From Chitinophagaceae bacterium (GTDB lineage Bacteria; Bacteroidota; Bacteroidia; Chitinophagales; Chitinophagaceae), in assembly GCA_947457465.1 (NCBI GenBank), contig CANGWB010000003.1, positions 62,001 to 126,000 on the forward strand: a stretch of DNA of 64,000 nt, given 5' to 3'. Shown here in pieces: positions 29,381-38,556 of this stretch (its first letter is position 1; each line of letters starts with the position of its first letter). The notes beneath the pieces were generated by a model that searched no databases, had not been told where the DNA came from, and saw only the letters and a program-made list of their open reading frames with translations. A program made the translations under genes and the position numbers.

Positions 29381-30946
29381 ATGGATCCGAATATATTACT
29401 AGCCATCATCGGTGGCGGAGCCCTGGCAGTGGGCCTCGTCCTGGGCAAGTTCATCTTTGCCCGTAACACAGAGAAAAAAATTGAAGAGGCCGAGATCAAG
29501 GCCGACACCATCCTGAAGGAAGCTGAACTCCGCGCAGAGACCGTCAAAAAAGAAAAAGAGGTCGAAGCTAAAGAGCGTTTCGTCCAATTGAAGGCTGCTC
29601 ACGAAAAGGAACTGCTCGAGAAGAATAAGAAGCTGAACGAAACGGAGAATCGCATTCGTCAAAAAGAACAGTCGATCAGCCAGAAAGAAGGAAATCTGGA
29701 CAAGCAGCTGAAAGATAACGACTCGATCAAGGAAAATCTCAACCGCCAGCTCGAGCAAGTGAATCAGCGGAAGGTAGAGCTCGACAAGAAACAAGAAGAG
29801 CATGTTCGTCGCCTCGAAAAGATCGCCAACCTCTCTGCCGAAGATGCCCGCAATCAGCTTATCGAAAGTCTGAAACAGGAGGCTGAAACCAGAGCGCTCG
29901 CCCTGCAACAGGAGATCATTGAGGATGCCAAGCAAAAGGCCGGTAAGGAGGCCCGTAAGATTATCATCCAAACCATTCAGCGCACAGCCGCCGAACAGGC
30001 GATAGAGAATACCATCACGGTGTTTCACCTCGAAAGTGATGAGATCAAAGGACAGATCATCGGCCGAGAGGGAAGGAATATTCGTGCGATCGAAGCCGCC
30101 ACGGGTGTTGACCTGATCGTGGATGACACCCCGGAAGCGATCCTTCTTTCCAGCTTCGATCCGCTTCGCCGCGAGATCGCTCGATTGAGTTTACAGCGAC
30201 TGGTTGCGGATGGTCGAATCCATCCGGCCCGAATCGAAGAAGTCGTTGAAAAAACACGCCGTCAAATCGAAGAGCAAGTGATGGAGATCGGTGAAAGAAC
30301 CGTGATCGAGCTTGGCATTCACGGATTGCACAAAGAATTGATCCGGATGGTCGGCAGGATGCGCTTCCGTTCGTCTTACGGACAGAACCTGCTCATGCAC
30401 AGCCGCGAAACGGCAAATCTTTGCGCCACGATGGCAGCCGAACTGGGACTCAATCCCAAACTGGCCAAACGCGCCGGACTTTTGCATGACATCGGAAAAG
30501 TGCCTGATGAAGAAAGTGAGCTGAGCCACGCACTACTGGGTGCTAAATTGGCTGAAAAATACGGTGAGACCCCGGCGGTTGTAAATGCCATCGCCGCCCA
30601 CCACGATGAAGTGGAAATGCAATTCGTGATCTCGCCGATCATTCAGGCCTGCGACGCCATCAGCGGTGCCCGCCCTGGTGCCCGTCGGGAGATCATGCAG
30701 CAATACCTGCAGCGGATCAAAGACCTGGAAAACCTGGCCATGAATTACAACGGCGTGGAGAAAGCTTATGCCATCCAAGCCGGCCGCGAATTAAGGGTGA
30801 TCGTTGAGGCTGACAAGGTAAGCGATCAGGATTCCGATAAGCTCTCTTTTGAGATCGCACAGAAGATTCAGACCGAAATGACCTTCCCCGGGCAGATCAA
30901 GGTGACCGTGATCCGGGAAAAAAGAGCCGTGAACGTCGCCCGCTAA
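29381..30946 (+). CDS. rny: ribonuclease Y
   Basis: N-terminal TM, long coiled coil, KH segment [35 protein letters not shown] motif [14 protein letters not shown]. Confidence 0.97.
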   Translation: MDPNILLAIIGGGALAVGLVLGKFIFARNTEKKIEEAEIKADTILKEAELRAETVKKEKEVEAKERFVQLKAAHEKELLEKNKKLNETENRIRQKEQSISQKEGNLDKQLKDNDSIKENLNRQLEQVNQRKVELDKKQEEHVRRLEKIANLSAEDARNQLIESLKQEAETRALALQQEIIEDAKQKAGKEARKIIIQTIQRTAAEQAIENTITVFHLESDEIKGQIIGREGRNIRAIEAATGVDLIVDDTPEAILLSSFDPLRREIARLSLQRLVADGRIHPARIEEVVEKTRRQIEEQVMEIGERTVIELGIHGLHKELIRMVGRMRFRSSYGQNLLMHSRETANLCATMAAELGLNPKLAKRAGLLHDIGKVPDEESELSHALLGAKLAEKYGETPAVVNAIAAHHDEVEMQFVISPIIQACDAISGARPGARREIMQQYLQRIKDLENLAMNYNGVEKAYAIQAGRELRVIVEADKVSDQDSDKLSFEIAQKIQTEMTFPGQIKVTVIREKRAVNVAR

Positions 30947-30975
30947 TCGGAAGCGATTCAAAACCAATTGTTTGA

Positions 30976-31000
30976 CCCCGGCCTTCGGCCGGGGTTTTTT
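30976..31000 (+). terminator. intrinsic terminator after rny
   Basis: CCCCGGCCTTCGGCCGGGGTTTTTT. Confidence 0.9.
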
Positions 31001-31033
31001 ACGAATCTATTTCCGGAATTCAACAACATCCCT

Positions 31034-31041
31034 TACCTTTG
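31034..31041 (+). promoter_or_regulatory. -7 promoter element TACCTTTG upstream of rplS
   Basis: TAnnTTTG match 20 nt upstream of the rplS ATG. Confidence 0.55.
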
Positions 31042-31061
31042 CCCTCCTTAAATCAGAAATC

Positions 31062-31421
31062 ATGAACGCGGTAACGTACATCCACGAACAGCTGACGACC
31101 AAGAAAACGCATCCTGCTTTCAAGCCGGGCGACAACATTACCGTTAACTATAAGATCATCGAAGGAACCAAAGAGCGTATCCAGCCCTTCAAAGGAGATG
31201 TGATCAAAACACAGGGCCAAGGTGCTACCGCCTCTTTCACCGTCCGTAAGATCTCTGACGGAATTGGCGTGGAGCGTGTGTTTCCTTATTTCTCCCCGAA
31301 CATCGAATCGATCCAGTTGAATAAAACCGGTAACGTACGTCGTGCGAAACTTTTTTACCAGCGCAAGCGTAGCGGTAAGAGTGCCCGTATTCGCGAGAAG
31401 CGTATGGCGGTTGCACAATAA
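31062..31421 (+). CDS. rplS: 50S ribosomal protein L19
   Basis: FKPGDNITVNYKIIEGTKERIQPFKGDVI...FTVRKISDGIGVERVFPYFSPNIESI...RRAKLFYQR. ORF-track start trimmed. Confidence 0.97.
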   Translation: MNAVTYIHEQLTTKKTHPAFKPGDNITVNYKIIEGTKERIQPFKGDVIKTQGQGATASFTVRKISDGIGVERVFPYFSPNIESIQLNKTGNVRRAKLFYQRKRSGKSARIREKRMAVAQ

Positions 31422-31443
31422 GCGTGGCAATCAAAACACTATC

Positions 31444-31468
31444 AACCCCGGATACTCCGGGGTTTTTT
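31444..31468 (+). terminator. intrinsic terminator after rplS
   Basis: AACCCCGGATACTCCGGGGTTTTTT. Confidence 0.88.
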
Positions 31469-31519
31469 ATTTGCCCGAGGTCAGTAGTTGTTACTATATT
31501 TGAAATCTAATTTGTTGTT

Positions 31520-31720
31520 ATGGTACAGAATCTCCTGTTGGGTATGTTAGGAACCAATGAGATCATCATTATCCTCATCATCGTGTTGCTGATGTTCGGC
31601 GGTAAAAAAATTCCTGAACTGATGCGCGGACTGGGTCGTGGTGTGCGTGAATTCAATGATGCGAAGACCAACGTGAAAAAAGAGATCGAAGAAAGCGCGA
31701 ACGACGCAACGAAGCCCTGA
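31520..31720 (+). CDS. tatA: Sec-independent translocase TatA
   Basis: MLGTNEIIIILIIVLLMFGGKKIPELMRGLGRGVREFNDAK. Confidence 0.92.
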   Translation: MVQNLLLGMLGTNEIIIILIIVLLMFGGKKIPELMRGLGRGVREFNDAKTNVKKEIEESANDATKP

Positions 31721-31729
31721 TCCGCTTCC

Positions 31730-33037
31730 CTATTCGCCGAACAGTTTCCGAATGCCGGTTGACTTCCACAGGCATTCCTCCCATTCTTTTTTCGGGTCAC
31801 TGTATATCGTGATGCCGGATCCTACGTGGTAGGACAAATACCCACCATCGGATTCGTATTGTAAACTTCTGATCACCACATTCAGATCTAAATCACCGTT
31901 CGGTTCTATGAATCCGACAGAGCCAGAATACAGGCCCCTGGCACTGCATTCATATTGATCCGTCAACTCCATCACCCGAACCTTGGGTGCTCCTGTCATG
32001 GACCCCATCGGAAAGCAGGCCCTGATGATTTCAGTGAATCGCACCCCCGGCCGCAACCGGGCCCGAACGGTCGATACTAACTGATGTACCTGAGGAAAAC
32101 TATGTAACTGGCATAATACAGGTACTTCAACCGTGCTTTTTGCCGCCACCCGGGATAGGTCGTTTCGAACCAGATCGACAACCATAATATTCTCTGATCG
32201 ATCCTTTTCACTTTGCACCAGATCCTCACCGAGCTTTTTATCCTGTATGGGATCGGCATTGCGAGGAGCCGTACCCTTCATCGGTCTTGATTCGACCTGT
32301 TCGCCGGTCTTTTTCAAAAACCGTTCGGGACTGGCTCCAATCAGCCATCTGCTTCCATTTCGGTACAAACACGAAAAAGGGGCCTGTACGATGCGCGTGA
32401 GTGCCTGATAAACAGATACCGGCTCCATGCGTACATCCTCTGCAAAAAACTCCTGGCAATAATTCAATTCGTAACAGTCACCGCGACGGATGTGTCGTTG
32501 CACTTGCGACAACTGTTCCAAATACTCCTCAACAGTACAGCGTGCTTGAAAACTGACCGAGGGAATCGGAACTGACCCGGGCAGGTCTTGGATCTGAAGT
32601 AGATCACTCCAGAGTGCTTCCGGGTCGGGCGACTGTAGCTGTAGTTTCTGATTCGGCAAAAATCGAATCAGATGAAGTGGTTCGAATACGAACAGATCTG
32701 GAAATCCAATCCGATCGACATGCCGGGAGGAAAGTTTTTCAATTCGATCCTTCAGTCCGTAACCGATCTGTACCAAATAGCCGATAGACGAAGGGGATAA
32801 AAAATCGTCCAGTTCAGCAAAAGAACGAGCCGAGTTCAATTCGAACCAACGCGTGGCTCCAACGGCGATCAGGTTTGGGAAAGCATAATCCGGATCGGCA
32901 CCGGCAGATCCATCGAGCACGCAAAAGTGTTCGTGCGCCGAAGCCCAATGAAGGAGTCCTGGCAGACCCGAGGGCAATTCATTCAGGTCTTTTTCCAGCA
33001 ATGGCATGGATGTGGTAACGTGATCGGTGGCGATCAA
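31730..33037 (-). CDS. pabB: chorismate-binding protein, aminodeoxychorismate synthase component I
   Basis: IRRGDCYELNYCQEF, SPERFLKKTGEQVESRPMKGTAPR, SEKDRSENIMVVDLVRNDLSRVA, FPMGSMTGAPKVRVMELTDQYE, YSGSVGFI. Confidence 0.92.
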   Translation of the reverse strand: MIATDHVTTSMPLLEKDLNELPSGLPGLLHWASAHEHFCVLDGSAGADPDYAFPNLIAVGATRWFELNSARSFAELDDFLSPSSIGYLVQIGYGLKDRIEKLSSRHVDRIGFPDLFVFEPLHLIRFLPNQKLQLQSPDPEALWSDLLQIQDLPGSVPIPSVSFQARCTVEEYLEQLSQVQRHIRRGDCYELNYCQEFFAEDVRMEPVSVYQALTRIVQAPFSCLYRNGSRWLIGASPERFLKKTGEQVESRPMKGTAPRNADPIQDKKLGEDLVQSEKDRSENIMVVDLVRNDLSRVAAKSTVEVPVLCQLHSFPQVHQLVSTVRARLRPGVRFTEIIRACFPMGSMTGAPKVRVMELTDQYECSARGLYSGSVGFIEPNGDLDLNVVIRSLQYESDGGYLSYHVGSGITIYSDPKKEWEECLWKSTGIRKLFGE

Positions 33038-33354
33038 TAATCGTCGCCGGATGAATTTTCATCGAACCCCTCATCATCGAAGAGATCATTGAACTCTTCT
33101 TCTTCCTCAAAATTCAGATCCTCTTCTTTATTTTCAGATTTTCCGGAGCGGGACTTTGGAACATCGAATTCATCAAAATCCGGATCCCATTCCTCCGCCT
33201 CTTCTGATTTTTCCCAATCATCTCCTTGTTCGGCCTCTTCCTCTTCTTCCTCCTCATCGGCCTTCTTCTTAGCAGCGACAGGAGTAAGCATGCCGTTCTC
33301 GGTAACCTCCCAACGAGGCTTCACTGTTCCTTGAGTGTTCAATTTTACAAACAT
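33034..33354 (-). CDS. highly acidic small protein, unknown function
   Basis: 106 aa; MFVKLNTQGTVKPRWEVTENGMLTPVAAKKK followed by a long Glu/Asp tail; 4-nt overlap with pabB. Confidence 0.75.
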   Translation of the reverse strand: MFVKLNTQGTVKPRWEVTENGMLTPVAAKKKADEEEEEEEAEQGDDWEKSEEAEEWDPDFDEFDVPKSRSGKSENKEEDLNFEEEEEFNDLFDDEGFDENSSGDDY

Positions 33355-33429
33355 AAAAATGGATTCGCTTTGTAAATTTTCTGCGTTCCTACAAATCCGC
33401 CAAATTTTTTCGATGGATTTTTTATTTGA

Positions 33430-34698
33430 TCAACCCTTGCGCTCGATCAGTTGGTCTCGACCCGGTCCATTGGAAACAAATTTCACCGGAACACCCAGGT
33501 ATTCTTCGATGAACTGAATGTAGGACTGCATCGCCTGCGGCAACTCACTGTCATTTCTGAACTCGGTGATCGCCTGCTCCCAACCCGGAAAAGAACGATA
33601 GGCCGGCTGCATTTTGGCAGGATCCAGCTGAAAGGGCATCTGGGCCGTCTCTTTTCCATCGATTTGATAAGCGGTACAGGCTTCTAGGGTAGCAAATGCA
33701 TCCAGTACATCCGCCTTGGTCATCACGATCGCAGTGACCCCATTCAGCATGCAAGCATATTTGAGGGCGACCAGATCGATCCAACCACATCTGCGCGGAC
33801 GACCAGTCGTGGCGCCGAATTCATTTCCGATCTTTCGTAAGGTTTCCCCTGTTTCATCATTTAGCTCGGTAGGGAACGGACCGCTACCTACACGGGTACA
33901 ATACGCCTTGGTCACGCCATAAACCTCCCGGATCCGCTGCGGTGCAATACCCAGGCCGCTGCAAACGCCGGCAGAAACCGTGTTGGAAGAGGTAACAAAA
34001 GGAAAAGTACCGAAGTCAATGTCCAGCATGCTCCCCTGTGCCCCTTCCGCCAAAACACGTTTACCAGACGAAATCGCATCATTGATAAAATACTCGCCAT
34101 TCACAATATTCAGACTACGCAAAAACTCGATGGCTTCGAAAAATTCAGTTTCCCAGGCACTGATATCTTCCTGAAAGTTGTGGTTGTCCAGCAAACGTTG
34201 ATGCTTCAACCGGAGTTTGATGTATTGAGTCGTAAAATTTTTATCCAACAGATCCCCTACGCGCAATCCGTTTCGGCCGGTTTTATCCATGTAGGTTGGA
34301 CCGATCCCTTTCAGGGTGGAGCCGATCTTCTGCTCTCCTTTTGACAGCTCAGCAGCTTTATCAAGTGCCCGGTGTGTAGGCAAGATCAAATGTGCCCGTT
34401 CCGATATGAAAAGATTCTTCTTTACATCAACTCCCAGCGCCGCCACAGAGGCACATTCTCTCTTCAACGTCACGGCATCGAGCACAACACCATTGCCGAT
34501 CAAATTTTTTATGCCGGGATGAAAAATTCCCGAGGGTATCTGATGAAGTACGATCTTTTGCCCATTCACATAGAGCGTGTGCCCCGCATTGGGTCCGCCT
34601 TGAAAGCGAGCCACCACCGAATAATCCTTTGCGAAAAAGTCTACGATTTTTCCTTTGCCTTCATCACCCCATTGCAAACCGAGAATTACATCAACCAT
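33430..34698 (-). CDS. purA: adenylosuccinate synthetase
   Basis: LGLQWGDEGKGKIVDFFAKDYSVVARFQGGPNAGHTLYV, GIGPTYMDKTGRNGLR, GTTTGRPRRCGW-like GATTGRPRRCGWIDL. Confidence 0.97.
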   Translation of the reverse strand: MVDVILGLQWGDEGKGKIVDFFAKDYSVVARFQGGPNAGHTLYVNGQKIVLHQIPSGIFHPGIKNLIGNGVVLDAVTLKRECASVAALGVDVKKNLFISERAHLILPTHRALDKAAELSKGEQKIGSTLKGIGPTYMDKTGRNGLRVGDLLDKNFTTQYIKLRLKHQRLLDNHNFQEDISAWETEFFEAIEFLRSLNIVNGEYFINDAISSGKRVLAEGAQGSMLDIDFGTFPFVTSSNTVSAGVCSGLGIAPQRIREVYGVTKAYCTRVGSGPFPTELNDETGETLRKIGNEFGATTGRPRRCGWIDLVALKYACMLNGVTAIVMTKADVLDAFATLEACTAYQIDGKETAQMPFQLDPAKMQPAYRSFPGWEQAITEFRNDSELPQAMQSYIQFIEEYLGVPVKFVSNGPGRDQLIERKG

Positions 34699-34739
34699 TT
34701 CAGTAAATATTGTGCGCTATCTGCGCGACGCAAAAATAA

Positions 34740-34759
34740 CGGGATGCCATGGCATCCCG
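34740..34759 (-). terminator. terminator hairpin of the T9SS adhesin gene: perfect 20-bp palindrome
   Basis: CGGGATGCCATGGCATCCCG followed on the minus strand by TTATTTTTG; lies between the adhesin stop and the purA start. Confidence 0.7.
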
Positions 34760-34811
34760 TAAATAAAAAAATAAGAACGGGGAAAAGGAGTTAGGGAAAT
34801 CGGGACGGACC

Positions 34812-37800
34812 CTATCGGATCATCACCACGGTTCCTTTTTTAGTGATCACTCGGTTATCTTTTGTAAGACCCTCGATCATCCAAACATAGGTTCCTCCAG
34901 CCTGATCTACACCACCCCAACGACCATCCCAACCATCATTTAAACGTGTGGTGCTGAACACAACCTGCCCCCAACGATTAAATACACGGAAATAATTATA
35001 ACTCTTCATCCCCACAGGGAAGGGAGTGAATTTATCGTTCTTGCCATCGTTGTTGGGTGTGAAACCCGTGGGGACATAAATATCGGGCCCTTTATATACC
35101 CTCACCTTAACATAGCCCTCTCCTCTACAGCCGGCCTGCGTAGAAGCAATGACCCGGTATTGAACATCCTGACCGATCGCCCCGACCGTTACCACCGGAT
35201 TCGCTATGCTTGGATTGCTCAACCCGACGGAAGGCGTCCAAACAAACGTCGTGGCATCGGGATCGTTCGGAACGGCCAGCAATTGAAACTGATCGCCGGG
35301 ATAACCAATGGTATCAAACGGATAGGTAGTCAATTTCAACGGTGGTGTGACATCGATCGTCATCTCATCTGTCACCAACGAAGCGCAACCATTGGCATCT
35401 GCCAAAATGGAAAGTGTATAGGTTACGTCCTTAGACGGAGTAGAGATCGGGTTAGCGACCGTAGTGCTACTGAGGTAGGTGGAGGGCGTCCAGCGGTATT
35501 GAACACCACCGGATCCTTGCAACTGATAGGTTTGTCCGTAGCAGATGAAGCCATTCGGCCCGGCATTGGGGATCGGCGCGGGATTTACATTCACGACAAC
35601 CGTATCAAAGGCTACGCAACGACCGAGGGTAGCCGTCACAATGTATTGAGTGGTCACAACCGGACTGGCTACCGGGTTCGAAATATTCGGATTACTTAAA
35701 GCTGCGACAGGCACCCAGCTGTATTGAAGTGCATTAGACTGAAAATTAAGCTGAATCGATTTACTCTCACAGATTGTGGGATCTACCTGAGGCGTTACTG
35801 TAAGATCATTTGTCAGTCCGACCGTGGTATTGAAACTAGTATTACACCCCAATGCGTCCTTTACCTGAATCACATAATTACCCGGACCAACATTGAATGT
35901 ATTACCTGACTGCCAATTTAAGCCTCCATCGATCGAATATTGATAGTTGCTATTACCACCGGTTGCCGTGACGACGATTTGCCCGTCGTTACCTCCGTTA
36001 CAAGATGCATTGGTGTTCGAAGAAACCGCACTCAAGTTATTTGGTTCGGTAACAGAAATTGGAATGGTGGTTGTGCAGCCATTATTATCCCTGATTTGAA
36101 TGGTGTATGCCCCAGCTGCCACCAGAAAACTATCTGCCGATTGCCAAGTGGTTCCGTTCAGTGAAAATTGATACGGTGACACGCCACCCGCACCCGCTAT
36201 ACGTATGATCCCGTTGGATTGTCCATTACAAACAACAGGCACCGTAGTCGCAGAGGCTGATAAAGCCGTGGGTTGACTGACCGTTATGCTCAGACTGCCG
36301 AAGCATCCGTTCGCTTCTCGGAAATAAACCGTGTATGTACCCGCAGACAATCCACTGAACAAAGCGCTTGACTGCCACGTGGTATTATCCAGTGAATATT
36401 GATACGGTGCACTGCCCGCGGCCGGCTGACTCACTGTAATCGTTCCGGTGTTACCACCGAAACAAAGCGCATCGGTTTTGGTGGCAGTAGTGGTAAGCGG
36501 CGGGCCGGCTGCTACATTGATGTTGATGATATTACTGGCACATCCTGCTGCATCACGTACTACCACGGTGTGATTTCCGGAAGTAAGATTATTAAACGTA
36601 TACGGTGACGCACCGGATACAAAAGCGCCGTTATCGATCGAATAGGTATACGGACCGGTTCCGGAGTTTGGCGTCACGGTGACCGTACCGTTCGATGCAC
36701 CCTGACAGCCCGTAGCCGTACTGTTTACGGCAGCTGTCAGTGAAGGACCCGGAGCTACATTCACATTCAACGTACGCGTGCAACCCAAGGCATCTCGAAT
36801 AGAAACCACGTGATTTCCGGGAGAAAGATTGGAGAAGGTGAATGGACTAGTACCCGGCTGTAAAGCCCCGCCATCGATACCAAAACTGAAAGGGGCCACA
36901 CCAGCTGTTGTCGTAACAGTGACCGATCCGTTATTTACAGTGGGACAAGAAGTGGCCGAAGAAGTACCTACTGCATCTACCCCGCTACCCACCGTTACGA
37001 TGACATTAAGGAGAGCTGTCGTACACCCATTACTCTGATCGCGCACCAATACAGTATAACCACCGGCAGCCAGGTTTGAAAAAGTATAGGGTATAGTTCC
37101 TGAAATAGGAGCACCGCCATTTAAACTGAATGTATACGGACCGGCACCACCTACAGAGGTAACGGTAATCGACCCATTATTCACGCCGGTACAAGCAGTG
37201 GCCTGGTTGGTTGTCGTTGCGGGCAATGCCCCGGAAAGTGTCACAGAGGCATTCAACGTGAGCGTGCATACACCCGAGGCATCTTTGATGTTGATCGTAT
37301 AGGAACCCTGAGCTAAACCGGTGAAGGTATTCGAGGATTGCCAAGTGACACCACCATCAATAGAAAACTGATAAGGCGTAGAACCACCGGCAACATTATT
37401 GATCGTGATGGAGCCGTTGTTCGTTCCGCAGGATGCAGGTAGAACGGCAGCCGTACCAAGCAAGGAAGAGGGTAATTTATTCACGGTCACGGAGTCAGTG
37501 AATATGATATCGTTTAGAGGATTATTGCAATCCTTATAGCGGACTTCCAGGTAGTATTTGGTATTTGGATTCGGGGGGCAAATATTTGGAAAACTCAGCC
37601 CCAGTTTACCGACACCGGTCGTACTGGTATCTGCCGTGGCGACAACACTACCATTCAGAATGAGGCTGGCTGACTTGAAGGTGGGGGTTCCACCACTGGG
37701 AATAAATCGGGTGCATTCGTTCATACCATTACCGCCCCAGGCAGTAGCATTTCTTCCGTTAACAGCAATCGCCTTGGTACGCGTACCATCTTGCATCCCA

Positions 37801-38498
37801 AATATCGCGCGGCCACCATTCCAGCCAGAACAGGTAGGCTTATCCTTGATGTACACCTCCACGATACCTGTTCCTTCGTAAAGAACCATCATGTGCGTGG
37901 CAAAAAATTGTGAGCAGGATCCGGAGAAATAGGGAATCTCATTGAAGCTGGCTACCAAACGCCGTTTCGGGGCTGTTCCTTCGATGCGATATTCGATGCG
38001 CTTGTTGGAACCGGGCTGATCGATATCAATGTCGTGATATGGACCAAAGATCATGTTCGGCGCATAGGTGGTGCTGGGGATCGTGCCTCCTGGAGCGATC
38101 GAATAGCCGCTACCTAAAGAAGCGCGGGAAATATCAAAACTGATGGCTGAGTTGGTGCCGATGACAAGGGAGGAAAAACTAGCACCGTAATAGCAGAAGG
38201 CAAAAGGAGTATTGATGACAGATGTCCACTGGTCATCATATCCAAAAACAGGATTGATGAGTGAGGTCACATCGATGCCGGCTGCAGTCACGTAGGGAAA
38301 AGGAGTGTATGCTGGAGTCGTGATGACATAATCAGTCGTCTGCTTAATATGCGGAACAGTAGCTGTGATGGGCGTGCAATTGGTACCACAGGGCAGATTG
38401 ATGGTACGGCTTGGGATCTCAAATGTAGTAGCCGGATTCTGTGCAGACAGCAGAGCCGAGCAAGTCGTCAGGATCAGCAAAAAAAAATATCTTCTCAT
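34812..38498 (-). CDS. large secreted SprB-repeat protein with gliding-motility/T9SS type B C-terminal domain
   Basis: Signal peptide MRRYFFLLILTTCSALLSAQ; seven ~78-aa SprB-like repeats; C-terminus DIYVPTGFTPNNDGKNDKFTPFPVGMKSYNYFRVFNRWGQVVFST...DGWDGRWGGVDQAGGTYVWMIEG. Confidence 0.92.
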   Translation of the reverse strand: MRRYFFLLILTTCSALLSAQNPATTFEIPSRTINLPCGTNCTPITATVPHIKQTTDYVITTPAYTPFPYVTAAGIDVTSLINPVFGYDDQWTSVINTPFAFCYYGASFSSLVIGTNSAISFDISRASLGSGYSIAPGGTIPSTTYAPNMIFGPYHDIDIDQPGSNKRIEYRIEGTAPKRRLVASFNEIPYFSGSCSQFFATHMMVLYEGTGIVEVYIKDKPTCSGWNGGRAIFGMQDGTRTKAIAVNGRNATAWGGNGMNECTRFIPSGGTPTFKSASLILNGSVVATADTSTTGVGKLGLSFPNICPPNPNTKYYLEVRYKDCNNPLNDIIFTDSVTVNKLPSSLLGTAAVLPASCGTNNGSITINNVAGGSTPYQFSIDGGVTWQSSNTFTGLAQGSYTINIKDASGVCTLTLNASVTLSGALPATTTNQATACTGVNNGSITVTSVGGAGPYTFSLNGGAPISGTIPYTFSNLAAGGYTVLVRDQSNGCTTALLNVIVTVGSGVDAVGTSSATSCPTVNNGSVTVTTTAGVAPFSFGIDGGALQPGTSPFTFSNLSPGNHVVSIRDALGCTRTLNVNVAPGPSLTAAVNSTATGCQGASNGTVTVTPNSGTGPYTYSIDNGAFVSGASPYTFNNLTSGNHTVVVRDAAGCASNIININVAAGPPLTTTATKTDALCFGGNTGTITVSQPAAGSAPYQYSLDNTTWQSSALFSGLSAGTYTVYFREANGCFGSLSITVSQPTALSASATTVPVVCNGQSNGIIRIAGAGGVSPYQFSLNGTTWQSADSFLVAAGAYTIQIRDNNGCTTTIPISVTEPNNLSAVSSNTNASCNGGNDGQIVVTATGGNSNYQYSIDGGLNWQSGNTFNVGPGNYVIQVKDALGCNTSFNTTVGLTNDLTVTPQVDPTICESKSIQLNFQSNALQYSWVPVAALSNPNISNPVASPVVTTQYIVTATLGRCVAFDTVVVNVNPAPIPNAGPNGFICYGQTYQLQGSGGVQYRWTPSTYLSSTTVANPISTPSKDVTYTLSILADANGCASLVTDEMTIDVTPPLKLTTYPFDTIGYPGDQFQLLAVPNDPDATTFVWTPSVGLSNPSIANPVVTVGAIGQDVQYRVIASTQAGCRGEGYVKVRVYKGPDIYVPTGFTPNNDGKNDKFTPFPVGMKSYNYFRVFNRWGQVVFSTTRLNDGWDGRWGGVDQAGGTYVWMIEGLTKDNRVITKKGTVVMIR
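35808..37454 (-). repeat. array of about seven SprB-type protein repeats
   Basis: Recurring C-x(3-6)-NNGSITV...GPYTFSLDGG...F-x-NL-x-G-x-YTV-x-VRD-x-x-GC units about 78 aa each. Confidence 0.85.
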
Positions 38499-38536
38499 AA
38501 GCGGTGGTTGCCTGCAAAAAGCAGAGCCTACAAGAT

Positions 38537-38556
38537 AAAAAAAAACCCGTACGGGT
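38537..38556 (-). terminator. compact intrinsic terminator touching the relA/spoT stop codon
   Basis: Minus strand TGACCCGTACGGGTTTTTTTTT; short stem, long U tract. Confidence 0.5.

Noticed and set aside
29399-30028. 209-aa Leu/Phe-rich ORF antisense to rny
   Set aside because: Mirror of the Lys/Glu-rich RNase Y coiled coil (AAG/GAA read backwards gives Leu/Phe); not a gene.
35160-35699. 179-aa + strand ORF inside the SprB-repeat gene, plus smaller ones (35724, 35940, 36399)
   Set aside because: Antisense to repeat modules; recurring composition reflects the repeats, not independent genes.
34812-38498. SprB repeat array as a CRISPR-like or satellite repeat
   Set aside because: Periodicity is about 234 nt, in-frame and diverged; it is protein domain repetition.
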